Below, piece after piece: positions 32,616 through 44,583 of a DNA stretch of 64,000 nucleotides. The translations under genes were made by a program, and so were the position numbers. The notes beneath the pieces were generated by a model. It did not search any database. It saw only the letters and a list, made by a program, of their open reading frames with translations, and was not told the origin of the DNA. The stretch spans positions 85,569 through 149,568 of the forward strand of contig JAFJTR010000074.1 in assembly GCA_022559985.1 (NCBI GenBank), given 5' to 3'. Source of the DNA: Parastagonospora avenae f. sp. tritici 18332-5. Taxonomy: Eukaryota; Ascomycota; Dothideomycetes; Pleosporales; Phaeosphaeriaceae. Numbering within the stretch: the first letter of the stretch is position 1; the number at the start of each line of letters is the position of its first letter.

Positions 32616-33467
32616 CTACTTCTCCTCCTTTTCTCCGTCCACCCATATATCGACCATCTCGTTGTAAAAGCACAAATGTCCAGCGACGGGCGCGCTCTCG
32701 GGCGTCGGGTACCTGTAGTACCAGACCATGTCTTTGTATATCTTCCCGTTTACTTTGACATGATAATAGTTCGCCCTGCCCTTATACGGACACAGGGATG
32801 CCATATCGCTAGGTACAAGATACTCCCACTTTATGCTCGTGGGTGGCAAGTAATACCTCGTCCGCAAAGTCGTCTCTAGGAGGAACAAAGGGTTCGATGT
32901 TTCAGCAAGCGTGATACCATCAATGGTAACTTTGACACTGCGCGTGGATTGCAAGATGTCGATGCGCTTATAAGGATCCTTTGGGTGGCAGAAGATGGGC
33001 ACGTCTTCTTCAAACCATTGGTCTATCGCTCTAAAGTCGACTTTGACCAGGTCCTTGAGGGTGCTCGTGCTGAAAATAATGACGCGATCGGTGCTATGGG
33101 TTCCGACAGTCAAGCTGCCCAGGTGAGCAGCGCCTTTGGTGCCATCTACTGAGCCCAGTTTCTCGAGACTCGCATCCGAGGTGAAGCATGAGACTGGCAC
33201 GTAAAACCTGCCACCATCAGACTGAGCGTAGCTTGCTTATGCGTTTTGACTGACTGGGGATAATTCGGATGTTCCCAAACATGATATGCCTTGGTGGTAT
33301 CGAACGCGTATTTGCCATTGAATAAGCCTCGTACCCGTCTCGGGGTATGCTGAGCTTTGTGTGGACCATCTGCAACGAGCTTCTGTGCAAGCCTCACGAG
33401 ACTACATCTATTAGCAACCATTCTGCTCAAGAGAGGGGAATCACACAAACTCAGTGGTGTTAGACAT
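32616..33467 (-). CDS. Tandem DUF427-domain protein
   Basis: Three exons (33467-33445, 33401-33255, 33207-32616; introns 43 and 47 nt, donors GTGATT and GTCAGT) give 253 aa. Two copies of the DUF427 fold can be read: a first half around VWEHPNYPQFYVPV and a second around SVKVTIDGITLAETSNP, PPTSIKWEYL, CPYKGRANYYHVKV and VWYYRYPTPES, ending in the conserved VDIWVDG strand. The two-copy arrangement and size are usual for fungal and actinobacterial members. The biochemical role is unknown. The 23-nt first exon (MSNTTEFV) is supported by frame and splice signals on both sides. Confidence 0.88.
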
Positions 33468-35806
33468 AGTACGTTGTTGCCGGATTGGCGTGAAGAGTCG
33501 CTTCAGCCCGTTCACAGCTCGCATCCGATTGTACGCAAAAAGCAGAGTATTCTGGAGTAAGATGGCACAGCGTTACCGTCAGAAAGTGATGATGTATACG
33601 GGCGTTGATGACGGTCAGCGGGGTCAACTTAGCTGAGAAGAGTTTAGCTCTGTGTAAGCTAGTTGATGTACCATGCTCTTTTGCACCACAGTCATCACAC
33701 CAAGTCCTGTGAGGCTGTACTGCTGGTGCGATGAGGTTCTAGGATGTCTCGGACTGTACAGAGCAACGCGGATAAACGTTAGTCTCTTCAGCTCGTTCTG
33801 GGCATGGCCTTAAATGTAACGACGATTTGTTAAGAACGTGGCCGACCATGCTGGTACGTAGTTCATAAGAGCACCTGGACGATCAAGAGATGTATTCGCA
33901 GGAGCAGTCCGAGTAGATGGTGCAGTGGCGTTGCTGTTTACTATCACACATCTAATGACAAGGATCTCCGTGCAAGTCTCTTTGTTGAGAAGGATTTGCT
34001 CTCCTCTCGCACGCTCGTCACCTTCCCGTGATATTTCGGACGAGAACAGGTCGAATAAGCGGGCTACTAGCATCCTGCATGCTATGCGTGTGGAGCGGGT
34101 CCTTTTGTGAAGTTGCAGGTCTGTGGACAATGTACACCATACATGCATCGAACGAGGCGTCCAGCTAGGGAGCACGACATCCTTGACATACGAGAACAAT
34201 GTCGTGTGAAGTACTGCAGTGGGCGACATGGACGGCGCCTGGGTGCACATCAGCGTCGGGTGCACACGTCTTCCAAGTGAAGCAAATTCTGAGATTACGA
34301 TAGCCCCCATCGTACATGTGGGACGGCAGATGAACGAGCTGTGTGACGTCAAGAGGAGAACGGTTCGCGACGAAGATCGCATGAGATCTCGATGTGATGT
34401 GGAGGAAGGAGAAACACGCAGCCCTACCAACGCTGGCGAGCCTCGGAATAGACTGAGCCCCAGAACTCATCAAACTTCATTTACAGGATGCTAACTTTAT
34501 CAAGCTGCGACTCACTGAAACGGTAGTCGGTGGCGGAGCTGAAGGACAGTCTCGGCACGCGGCCGGGTCCTTTTTTCGTCGGCTGGGCAGGGGTAGCTCG
34601 AGCAAAATCCAGACGAACATCAGCCCGCGAACATCGACGCATCAACGCACGAGGCGCAGGAGCAGGAAAGATGGCGCCACCAAGAAAGATTGCAAAAAGC
34701 GACTGCTCGAGGCCGCTTCGCATCGAATTAGCGACGTTGATCAGCGTACTAGATAGACAATCCATCAGGCCCTCCAGATAGTGGTTCCGGCGAAGAAGGA
34801 CCGCTGCCGCTCGCCGCGAAAGGAATGCCTGATTCACGCAAGCATGTCGCTTGCTGTGTCTTGTCCGACCTCAACCTCGTGTCTGCAGAGCTCACACCAC
34901 CGGCTCATGCTCGGGGAGCCCATTCGCGTGGCATTCTGCTCAGCGCCATCGCTCGCTTCCTGCTTTGCTAGCAGCCCGCCACCCAAGGGACAACTCGCTG
35001 GTACTTCGACCGCGTCCTGAGCGATAACTACTCCTAGATACCAAGGACGGCTTGAAGATACTTCGTCTCGCAATCCGAGTATGACTGTCCGTGTCGTTAG
35101 TTTATTTACCCGCAGAGGAGGATGCTGAGTCTCCAGCATTGGGCAGGGTCTGTTTGTGGAAAGCATCCCAGCATTCAATGTTCTTGGTAGTTTCAGCCCC
35201 ACCCGGACTACCTACAGCTGGGTGGTGGGAAAATCGGCTCAATGCTGCAGCTCCATCATGGCCTCTGGTCAGATGCGCATGCCACTTGCTCGTCCCCTGT
35301 GTGGAGTACATCATGCGAGCAGTCTCTGCACCACGTCGTGTTGCCGTCTTTGTTGCAGCCCTACAACACACCAGAAACATGGGTAGGCTTCTGTGCGGAA
35401 CGCCTCCACAAACCAGTAGAGACGAAGCACCCGCCTCAGGGGTCGCCATGCCCTAACCGCGCACCAATTCCCACATCCAGCACCAGCCAGTCTACTCTGG
35501 GCTAAGGGGCGTTCGATAGATCTGCAATTGCCGAGCCCTGACTGCCCTAAATAGATGGCTTCCTCGCGAAGGCTTGTATGCCCAGTCCGCTAGACATATC
35601 TCGCCCGTGTCATGCATGGCGCCGCTGCCTCGGGGCGGAATTATATGTATTGGGAAGCAGCCGCCTGTACTGTGCTCTTCACGAATTATCGTCCTGATCC
35701 TCTGTACCTCTTCACCAAATCGTTGGGGTCCGACTCAACACTTGGAAGTCACCTTTGACTTCTGTACATTCGCTTTTCCACAGTCTCTCGCTACACTACG
35801 TTTAAT
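33468..35806. other. Gene-free stretch, about 2.3 kb
   Basis: Several open frames of 80-200 codons occur on both strands (for example minus 34430-33810 and 34837-34481), but none has a domain, codon continuity through splice sites or a recognisable family. I see no gene here with confidence. Confidence 0.35.
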
Positions 35807-38249
35807 ATGCGTACTTTTACATTAATAGGCCTTACGGCCGCCTTTGCCAACCAGGTTTACGCCGCCTGCTCCTCAAACACCAAGATCGATGACTTCTCCA
35901 AGAAGTCAAGCAATCTGAACAACTTTGGTGAATGGACTAGTGGTATGTGCCCAGTCATCCGAATCGCCACACGGTTCCTGACAGTCTGCAGATGATGGCT
36001 CTATGAGCTCCATTTCGGCTAGCAATGGAGTGCTCAGCTTCAAGCCCAAGTCCAGCTCATACTTTTACGAGACGTTCCCTTGCCAGGCTGCCAGCAGTGA
36101 TGGACTGAGCGGGCTCCAATTCAGTATCAAGGGCCCTGCCAAGGGCTCCCTGGTCGTCGAGCTCCAGACTAAGACAGCCTGCTCCGCTGCAAGCTACAAG
36201 TCGTACTACTACCAGCTCACTGGATTGACTGGCAACACTCAGACCGTCACCATTCCGTTCAGCAGCTTCGCTGGTGCCAATGGAAACGCCGTCACCGGTA
36301 TTGTCTGGTCTGGCTTCTCTTCCACCACCACTACGTGGCAGATGAGTGCCATTGACTTTGCATGCCCTGCTTCATCGGGTGGCGCCCCCAGCTCCACCAA
36401 GGCCGCTGTCAGCTCCGCCGCTCCTTCCGCCAGCAAGGCCGCCTCCTCTGCTGCCCCATCCGCTACCAGGGCTTCTAGCGCCAGCGTCTCTGCCTCTCGC
36501 AGCACCATGGTCACAGTTTCGTCCGCCCCTGCAGCTTCTGGTACCTGCGCTCCTCTGCTCATCGACGACTGGATCTCCCAATCCCGTCTGACCTTCTTGT
36601 TCTACAACGCCTTCAACTACCCTACCTCGACCGATAACACTGTCAAGTCCATCACTGTTGGAAAGCCTTCGCCCAACCACGTCGAGATTGTTCCCAATGG
36701 TAGCAGCTCTTACTTCTACAGTCAGTTCCCTTGCGTCAATGCTAAGAACAAGTACGGCGGTATTTCCCTGCGTATCAAGGCTCCCAAGGGTGCCACTATC
36801 TCGGTGCAGCTTGACTCTTCTAACAACTGCGACCCTGTCAATGCCGTTTCCACATTCAAATCTTCCACAGACCTCGGCTGGAGCTTTGATGGCACCGAGA
36901 AACTCTACCTGATACCCTTCTCCAAGTTTGGCAACACTCTCAATGTGGAGAAGCTTACGACGATCTTGTTCTCCGGATTCTCGACCACCTTCGAGTTTGG
37001 CCCCATGGCTTTCTACTGTGGTGAGACCGGTGAATACAAGGTTCCGGCTGTTGAGGGTGGCTCTGGCTCTAAGACTACCGTTGCAGCACCCGCCAACACC
37101 GCCGCCGCCACTCTTGTCGTCGACAAGTTCGCCAATGCTGACTCGAACGCTCTCGGCAACTGGCACGGTGGCGATGAGGGCATGACTCTCAAGTACAACA
37201 GCGGAAAGCTCACCATCACCTCCAGCGATGCTGACTACTCCTTCTACACTCAAGTCTCTGGCTCCTGCAGCGACTTCAGCAAGTACAAGGGCTCTTACCT
37301 CCACATTGCGTACTCTGGAAACACCAAGTTCACCGTCGCCCTGCAGCAGCACAACAAGGGTTGCAACGCCGACGTTGCTCCTTTCCCGGAGACATGGGAC
37401 TCTGCTGAGGTCTCCCGCTATGCCAAGGACGGCAACATTTACATCCCCATGAGCCATTTCAATGTCGACTTCTCCCGCGTCATTGGCTTTGCTTTCAAGG
37501 GTTTCTACTCTGCCGATCCCGTCACCCTCTCCGTCGTCGAGATTGTCCCCTCTGTTCCCGCTGGCTTTGGCATCCCCCCCAAGGACGAGACCGGTAACCT
37601 GATCTTCTCCTGCAAGCGCCCCAACTCTTTTGCTTTTGCCATCGATGACGGTGTGCCAGGCCTCGCCCAGGAGGTCCTTAAGATCATCCGCGAGGAGAAC
37701 ATCAAGGTCACCTTCTTCACCGTCGGCGCTCCCCTCCTCGACGCAGGCACCAACCTCACCAACGTGTACAAGGAGATGCAAGCCGCCGGCCACCAGCTTG
37801 CCCTGCACTCCTTCACTCACCCCAAGATGGAATCGCTTCCCGACTACGCCGCTATCGACTGGGAGTACAACGAGGACATCAAGGCCATGAAATCCCAGTT
37901 CAACGGTTACACCACGCCTTACTTCCGTCCTCCCTTTGGTAACGAGGGCGCGCGCATGCGCTCCCGTCTTGTAAAGGCTGTCGGCAGCAAGGCTACCATC
38001 ACCAACTGGTCCGTCGATGTTGAGGACTGGTTGTGGGCGGAGACCAACACGCCTGAGCAGCAGAAGGTTGCTTTCCAGCGTGATGTCAACAAGGGTGGTA
38101 ACCTAGTCGTGTTGCACTACCTTTACCCATCCACCGTGAGCTACCTCCGGGAGTTCATCCAGATCGCCAAGAAGACTGGCAAGGACCTCATGCGTGTTGA
38201 CCAGTGTATGGAGGACCCTGACGCGCCTCCTTTTGTCAAGTCGACTTAG
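35807..38249 (+). CDS. Secreted CE4 polysaccharide (chitin) deacetylase with N-terminal modules
   Basis: Exons 35807-35942 and 35992-38249 (49-nt intron, GTATGT...CTGCAG) give 797 aa. There is a signal peptide (MRTFTLIGLTAAFANQVYA). The C-terminal NodB domain (about residues 590-780) has AFAIDDGV (the DD metal/base motif), HSFTHP (the metal-binding His pair), RPPFG and the late LVVLHY motif, so it should be active. Upstream are three similar beta-sandwich-like modules, each beginning with an (I/V)DDF/W or VDKF strand and containing SSYFYxxFPC or DYSFYTQVSGSC, separated by a Ser/Ala-rich linker and a Gly/Ala linker. They probably bind cell-wall polysaccharide. The protein likely modifies chitin in the fungus's own wall. 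The reading frame is very well supported, with strong codon bias unlike the flanking DNA. Confidence 0.92.
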
Positions 38250-38713
38250 AAGTGAAGGTGCTTAGGCTTGAGTTGGATGATTTGTAATGTGATACAGATG
38301 AGTTGTAATAATATTGAGCCTTTGATCATGAGGTTCCGACTATCAAAATCAATCTCTTTGAAATTTCAGTATCCAATCTATGATCTAAATCGTCGTGGTG
38401 TGGCCTAGCAGCAAATGTGAACAAATCTTGGACATCAGGCTTTTCACTGTTCTCACATGCCGAGGATAGATAGACCCGTGTTTTTTTTTTTAACATTGGA
38501 AGAGGTATTGTGCAGAATATCATGAGAACAAACAGCATGCCACAATCGTCTGAATAGAGGTGATTAGACGACAGAGACTTATTGCAAACAGTCGACTCTA
38601 AACGGCACTGCCCTGTGCATAGTCCTAACGGTAACAGAATTGATTGATCAGGTATATTGGGTATATAAAGTAACTATTTTCTGGTTGACGCTAGGAAAGT
38701 TGGTGCACGAATT
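38250..38713. other. Gene-free stretch
   Basis: 3' flank of the deacetylase. It contains an 11-base T run at 38481-38491 and nothing else recognised. Confidence 0.4.
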
Positions 38714-40054
38714 TCATTCACCGAGGGCCAACTGCTCAGCTCGTGCTGCATGTTCTCTCATTTCTTTGACCACGTTTGACACGCATTTCTCGGTTGCCAA
38801 GATTTCTGTTCTCTCAAATTGCTCTGCCCTGAATTCTCCCGCGCACACCGAACGCATGATTTCCAATAGAGGCTCGAGAAATGCAAGGCTAGCGGACGGT
38901 GTATGCTGGTCAAGATAAGGTACATCAGGGTCAATGGAGAGTAGAAGCTGATGGAAAGAAAAGGTTGGATCTTCTTGCCACTTCAGAGCAAGCATGTTGT
39001 GGACGAGCTTGTTTTACAGGGTTGCCAATATGGCGTATTCTCCGGACTGGGATCTTGCGGCTGGATCGGACCATGTCATGGAAGAACTCTTGATGAGTCG
39101 AGCCCTGAGGAGCGCGGCGATGAAAGAAGCCTCTTTGATCATGTGATATAGTCGCTCGGCTGGTGGTCTTGTAGTATCAAAAAGATCGGAGAATTCGTCA
39201 GTTGCTGCCTCAAAATCTACTCGGAGGAATTCAGGGTAGCTTGAGGCGCTAAGCCAGCTGACAGCCATGGACTGTTTCACCAACTTTGGTTCAGAGCCAT
39301 TGCTGGTGTGGTTGAGAGGACAATTCACTCGCCCGAGTTGATGTTTCTCTTCATTGATGGCAGAAGCGAGATATCCCCTTTCGCCAATGTTCAATGTGTG
39401 CGTAAAGACTGAAAGGTTTTGCAAGCGTATCAACGCAGCGAGTTTGACACAAATGGACTCTTCTACTTTCTCCGTGGTCTGCATTCCATGAAAATATCCA
39501 AATTGTAGATGTAAAACCAATGTCGCTAAGCCAACTACCGACACAAATGGCACCAAGACGTGCAAATTGGCGTTGAGCTGAGGACAGACTCCTAAGTGCC
39601 GCGGAACGGCCAGAGAGTATGCAGCTTCCAAGGGCACCAAGCAGAAAGGCATCGTCGGGCGAGAATCGGTCGGTGAGTGTCCACCATCTGAAAGGAGTGG
39701 GGTCGGGAACGCGGGCATGATGGAGCACGCGCGCGACGAAGGTGATTCTGCTGAGTGTTTTCCAAGCATCAACCGGCAGCATGATAGCGCTAGCGAGGCC
39801 AGTGTTGTAGAGCCAATATGCCTCGATGGGAAATCGGGCTTTCAGGGGCCGCCTCAAGAGAACTCGGCCGAGGAGCCAAAGACCAGCAGTCACTGGAGCG
39901 AGTCGAAATGTGTCCAATCAATAAGTAGAACGCCATTCGGGTCCGCGGGACAGAGCTGGATGCTGTCCTTCACCTAAGTTGGGGTCTCAGCAGAGACCAG
40001 TAGGGCGGACTACGTGGTCATGTGCTCACCGGGTGGGATAAGCAGCCGAACCAT
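38714..40054 (-). pseudogene. Damaged gene of unknown family
   Basis: Protein-like sequence continues along the minus strand but cannot be joined cleanly. One part (about 39890-39540) reads TAGLWLLGRVLLRRPLKAR, FPIEAYWLYNTGLASAIML and FVARVLHHARVPDPTPF, hydrophobic and perhaps membrane-associated. A 64-nt intron (donor GTCGGT) would join it to the next part at TTEKVEESICVKLAAL. That frame then meets TAA at 39016-39014 and continues in the same frame without shift (NKLVHNMLALKWQEDP) to 38714; CAA to TAA (Gln) would explain the stop. Upstream, VKDSIQLCPADPNG is open in a frame that fits neither the ATG at 40054 nor the following part. An intact multi-exon gene with unusual introns is possible. 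I do not recognise the family. Confidence 0.5.
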
Positions 40055-40321
40055 TGTGGAGTGTTTCCAGGTAAGCGAGGAGAATTGACAGTAAGGCCAT
40101 GAGACGGCAGCCTCTACAACGGCGGGGTGTGCATTATATACTGTGGCGGGTGCATGTCGATATGCAAGGGGAGCGTTGAAGTGGAGCGTGCCGGTGTAGG
40201 ATCCAACCTTGAGGTTAGGCCGCGGGAGTGTAGCTTGGCGCCAGGAATTTCACAATGTCCAGCATCAACACCACGACGGGGACGAGAACCGACGTGTAGA
40301 CGGCCACGCACCATCACAGCC

Positions 40322-41443
40322 ATGTCGCCCCGGTTACAGGCTACCCGCCTCGCACTATCGCTGCTCTCCATATCGCCCCGGACGCCGGCCGCTGCCTCAA
40401 TCGCCCCGTTCCTCGTGCCGGCCCAGCAACGATGCGCATCTATTCTCTCGTCGCTGTCCGACAACAAGGGCGCCTATAACAAGAAGATCCGCCGCGGCCG
40501 TGGCCCAGCGTCAGGGAAGGGAAAGACGGGTGGCAGAGGTCAAAAGGGTCAGCATGCGCACGGAAAGGTGCCGGCAGGCTTCGAGGGAGGACAGACGCCG
40601 CAGTCTATCACGAACCCGGAGAGGGGGAGGGGGAAGTACAATCCGTACGTGCAATGTGGAAGGTGTATCTGGGAACAGTGAAGAGTGCTGACACGGGTCA
40701 GCTTCAAGGTGGAAATGTCGCCCATCAACCTCGACCGCATACAGTCGTGGATCGACCAAGGTCGCCTGGATCCCTCCAGGCCCATCACAATCAAGGACCT
40801 GCACAAGTCACGCTGTCTGCACGGCGTCAAGCGCCATGGCGTCAAGCTGCTGGCACGAGTGCGTTGGCCCTCTCAGCTCCCACGACCGATATGGCGACAA
40901 CGGCTAATACACACGTGACAGAACCCCGAGCAATTGACCACAGCCATCCACATCGTCGTCTCCCGCGCTTCCACCGAAGCAATCGAGCGCATCGAGTCTC
41001 TCGGCGGCTCTGTGACCACGCGCTTCTACTCCCCCACATCCATCAAGCGCGTGCTGCGCGGCGACTCCCACCCCACCATATCCATCCAGTCTTCCTCCTC
41101 CCTCATCAGCCTCGCCTCCTCGTCGACTCCCGAACTCCTCACCTCACCCATCCTCTCGTCCCTCCAGTCCGCCACTGCAAGCGATGCCGCTAAGAAGGAA
41201 GCCATGGCCATGCTGCTGAAGAAGCTCGGCGAAAAATACAAGTACAGATTGCCCGACGCCACGGCGAGAAAGGATATCGAGTACTACCGCGACCCGGCAC
41301 ACAGAGGATACCTGAGTTACACCGTCAAGCAGGGAGAGAGCCCGAGTCTGTTCTTCAAGCCCCCGGGCGAGGCCAAGGACAGGAAGAAGCAGAGTGCGAG
41401 AAGAGATGCCGCCAAGGCCAGTGCGGACAATAAGCTGTTCTAG
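40322..41443 (+). CDS. Mitochondrial large ribosomal subunit protein uL15m
   Basis: Bacterial L15-family protein of the mitoribosome. Three exons (40322-40644, 40702-40858, 40922-41443; introns 57 and 63 nt) give 333 aa. The presequence-like start (MSPRLQATRLALSLL) is followed by the glycine-rich L15 N-terminal region, GRGPASGKGKTGGRGQKGQ and FEGGQTPQ, then NLDRIQSWIDQGRLDP and the L15 signature-type strand EAIERIESLGGSVTTRFY. About 120 extra C-terminal residues, typical of fungal MRPL10-type proteins, end in a Lys/Arg-rich tail. All joins are in frame with canonical signals. This is the third mitoribosomal gene in the window, but it is not adjacent to the other two. Confidence 0.93.
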
Positions 41444-42694
41444 CATGTGCAAATGCTGTACTGACACGGCGTGTACGATATGATGCCGAGATAGATGAGG
41501 GTGCATATATGAAACATGTACATGATCGTATTCAAATATTCAGGCCACTGCTACGTATGACGCCGCGCGTGCTCTTCATTTGTGTGATGCTCACCAGAGT
41601 CAGATATCGGCGTTCCATCACGACTCACCTTCTCCAGCTCTAATATGTTCCATATCAATCCATATCACTAGCATCTCGTATCGCTTTGTGCATCTTCCCA
41701 GCAGTGAGCCAACCACGAGTCCGCCTAATTATCAAATCCCAATCCAATCTATCCACCAAGACTCCGAGAGCCAAGTTACCCCGTGCTGACTGTCGGCGTC
41801 CCCATCTCAAAACGCTCTCAGCCGTGGAACGATATATGACCATCCGTTTCTCGGGCGTTCCCCAAAAGTCCGTCCAGTCCGTCGGTTGTACATGCCCCAC
41901 GACTACCATTGGTCCGGCAACTCTCTCACCACGTTTCTAGAGACACTGGAAACTTTGCACCATGAATGATCATCGATGCACCTCTGACTAGCCATGGCTC
42001 TTCTGCATCAGCTCTGTGCCTTGAAATCAGCCATCTACCGAGTATATAGGAGATTGATCATCGTACATAGTTAGTCCCCCAAGTCAGTTTTCGCGCCCCC
42101 CAAGAAAAGGCCCGAACTTTGACCCCGGAGCAGTTCTACGCGAACCACCTCGCTTAGCTCGAACCAATCAACCACCTTCCGATGCCGTCGCTGAAATAAA
42201 CGTCACAGTAATCATCACACCATGCCCAACCGTACAACAAGTGGAGTCACTTATCCATTGCCAAGATCAAGGTCTGAATCTGGAATGCAGGCCAAACGGC
42301 CCTAGTTTAGTCCTCCATTTTTAATCGGGGGCTCATCATCGCTATTATTGCACTAATCCTTCCTCCCGATCCATGATTTTGCAAAACCTTGCCTGTCATA
42401 CCAAGCCGATATGACTGCATGCTCAACGTCATGCTAACATATCCCATTCCAATATCCACTCGGACCCGACGTGGGTCCGGTTGATTAGTGTACATGAACG
42501 CCGAAAAATGCTCAAATATGGTACCCGAACCGCCGCTCAAGTCAATTGAGTGTTGTCATGGCTCGCAGAATACGCCATCAAATGCAATGCACGCTCAAAC
42601 GCAGCAGATAAAATATGACGTCAAAAGAAAGAACTGGGGTTCACGGAGTTCCCATGGTGTAAAAGTCGATACATGAAGGAGAATGTGTCATCTT
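41444..42694. other. Gene-free stretch, about 1.25 kb
   Basis: 3' flanks of two convergent genes. No repeat, RNA gene or coding continuity was seen. Confidence 0.4.
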
Positions 42695-44583
42695 TCACCG
42701 AAAGATGGGTTGTTGGGGGACGGGCAGCTGGTTGAACTGATTCGTCTCGGGCCACGCATTACGGTCCATGTACGGCAGAAGGCCTGCGCGGCGCTCGGTA
42801 TTGGGGCGACCCAGGGGCTGATACTGCATTTGGTTGTATCCGATGTTTTGTGCCGGATTGTGCATCGACGTCGGCGGTGGGGGTACGAGAAGGGTATGCA
42901 CGCCACGCACAGGTCGGTATGGTGATTGGCGCTGGTTCAGGAAATGTGATGGAGACAACTGCCTTGAAGACGATGTCGGGTATGCGCTAATCGGAGAAGA
43001 ACCAGCAGAAGGCGGATATGGGCTCATCTGGCGGGACGATGAAGTGGGGGTGTAATTGTTGGAGAAGGGAGGCGCAGGCATGGATGTTGGAGTGCCAATA
43101 GGCTGTTGCCATTGAACAGGTGGAGGATACACCATAGCCATCGAACGGGCACCGGGTGCGGGGAGTGGCAGCTCTGACCAATTCTTTCCCTGTGCAGGCT
43201 GCATTGGCTGTGGTGCGGGGATCGACAAGCTAGGTAGCGGCGGCAGACGATTGACTGAAGGTGGAACCTCGAAAGACCTGTTCACCGGTGTTTGCAGCGT
43301 TGGAATGGGAGGGGCGTTGCCATATGGGCCGGGAGCGAAGCCGTGAGCTTGACGTTTGAACGGTTGCTCAGCGCCGTAGTCGGCACTGCGTTTGCGCACG
43401 ATTGGACCAAGTTCGGGTAGAGCGCCAATTGGAGACACTGTGGTTGATGTCGCCTGAGGCTGCAACAGAGGTGTGTTGGAAAACGCAGTATGGTTCGGCG
43501 AGTACATCATTGCGGTCGGGGGCGATGTTTGTTGGGCGGTTGGTGGTGACGGGACGAAGTTGTGCGGCACAGCTAGAGAAGGAGTCGGGGGGCCGACGGG
43601 GCTGATGGTGCCTGAAGCTGGAATGCGCGAAGCCTTGTCAAAGAAGGTTCCGAATTTGCCCAAGATAGTGTGCCACTCATCCCACCTATTCTTCGATGTG
43701 AACAGGCTGTATCTCATGTTGCTCAAGAACTCGACCTCCATGATGTGCACCTCTTGTACCGAGATGCCGGAGACCTCTGCCCAAGTCTTGTTAGTATAGG
43801 TGTTGTCGTCCAAAAACTTGTTGCCTAGCATGAGGGCTACGGTCAATAGCCGATACTCGCTACCAGGCTTGCCCTTGACAGTGGGGTTGGTGAGTTTCAG
43901 CCTGTAGATGAAAAGCAAGGCAAGCAAGATCACGTTCTGGGCGACCTGCGTGGTTGTGAGGATGGTGGCTACCCATTTCTTGAAACCAATCGTGGGGTGT
44001 GCATCAGGGACAAGGGGCTGTATGGCGTGCGGTGACGAGTTCGCATCAAGGACTTGCTTGAGCGTGGTTGAGCTTTCGAACCAAAATAGGCACGTAACCT
44101 GGACCTGTCAGCCTTGGCACTGTATTACCCCAAGAAGAAACTTACCTCGGCTGCAAGTTGAGGCAAACCCTCTTGCGGAGTGCTGATTGTTGAGGGTATC
44201 CTCAAGTTGGGCGATATTGACCACTTCTTCCGCGGTGTCTGGATGACCTCTTGTGGCGGCTGCTGGGCCTGGTGTTGTGGGCTGGGACTGCGCGGAGCAG
44301 CCATGGACCTCGAGTTTCCAATGGCAGGTAGTTGGTAGCCGTACTGATGACCAGCACCCTGATTGGGTGGCAGTGAGACTACCCTGACTGCGGAGCCTGG
44401 AAGGTCTGGGGGTGTGAGGGGCGCTCTCTGGACGTGATCGTGGCCGCTGGCCATGCGAGGCATTGGGAGCTGCATGGTGGAGTCCAGCTTGGACATGGAG
44501 CGGGAGGAGGGGGCGTAGAAGTCGAAGGGAGGCTCCCGGGGCAGAGCGTGAGGCATTGGGCGAGGGAGCTGTAGCTCGAGCAT
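42695..44583 (-). CDS. Pho80/Pcl-type cyclin
   Basis: Exons 44583-44146 and 44104-42695 (41-nt intron, GTAAGT...GACAG) give 615 aa from ATG 44583. The cyclin box spans the junction: ATILTTTQVAQNVILLALLFIYRL, then SEYRLLTVALMLGNKFLDDNTYTNKTWAEVSG and VQEVHIMEVEFLSNMRYSLF, the characteristic Pho80-like cyclin order. Flanking N- and C-terminal regions are Pro/Gln/Ser-rich and probably disordered. Such cyclins partner Pho85-type CDKs in nutrient, polarity and cell-cycle control; size and the disordered tails recall the Clg1-type group. The frame stays open to an ATG at 44832, so a longer N-terminus of 83 residues is possible. I prefer MLELQLPRPMPH as start on sequence character. Confidence 0.87.

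Noticed and set aside
33810..34837. Minus-strand frames of 206 and 118 codons
   Set aside because: No signal peptide, domain or compatible splice structure; composition alone explains them.
36372..37820. 482-codon minus-strand frame within the CE4 gene
   Set aside because: Gly/Val/Ala-rich reverse shadow of strongly biased codons; no start context or homology.
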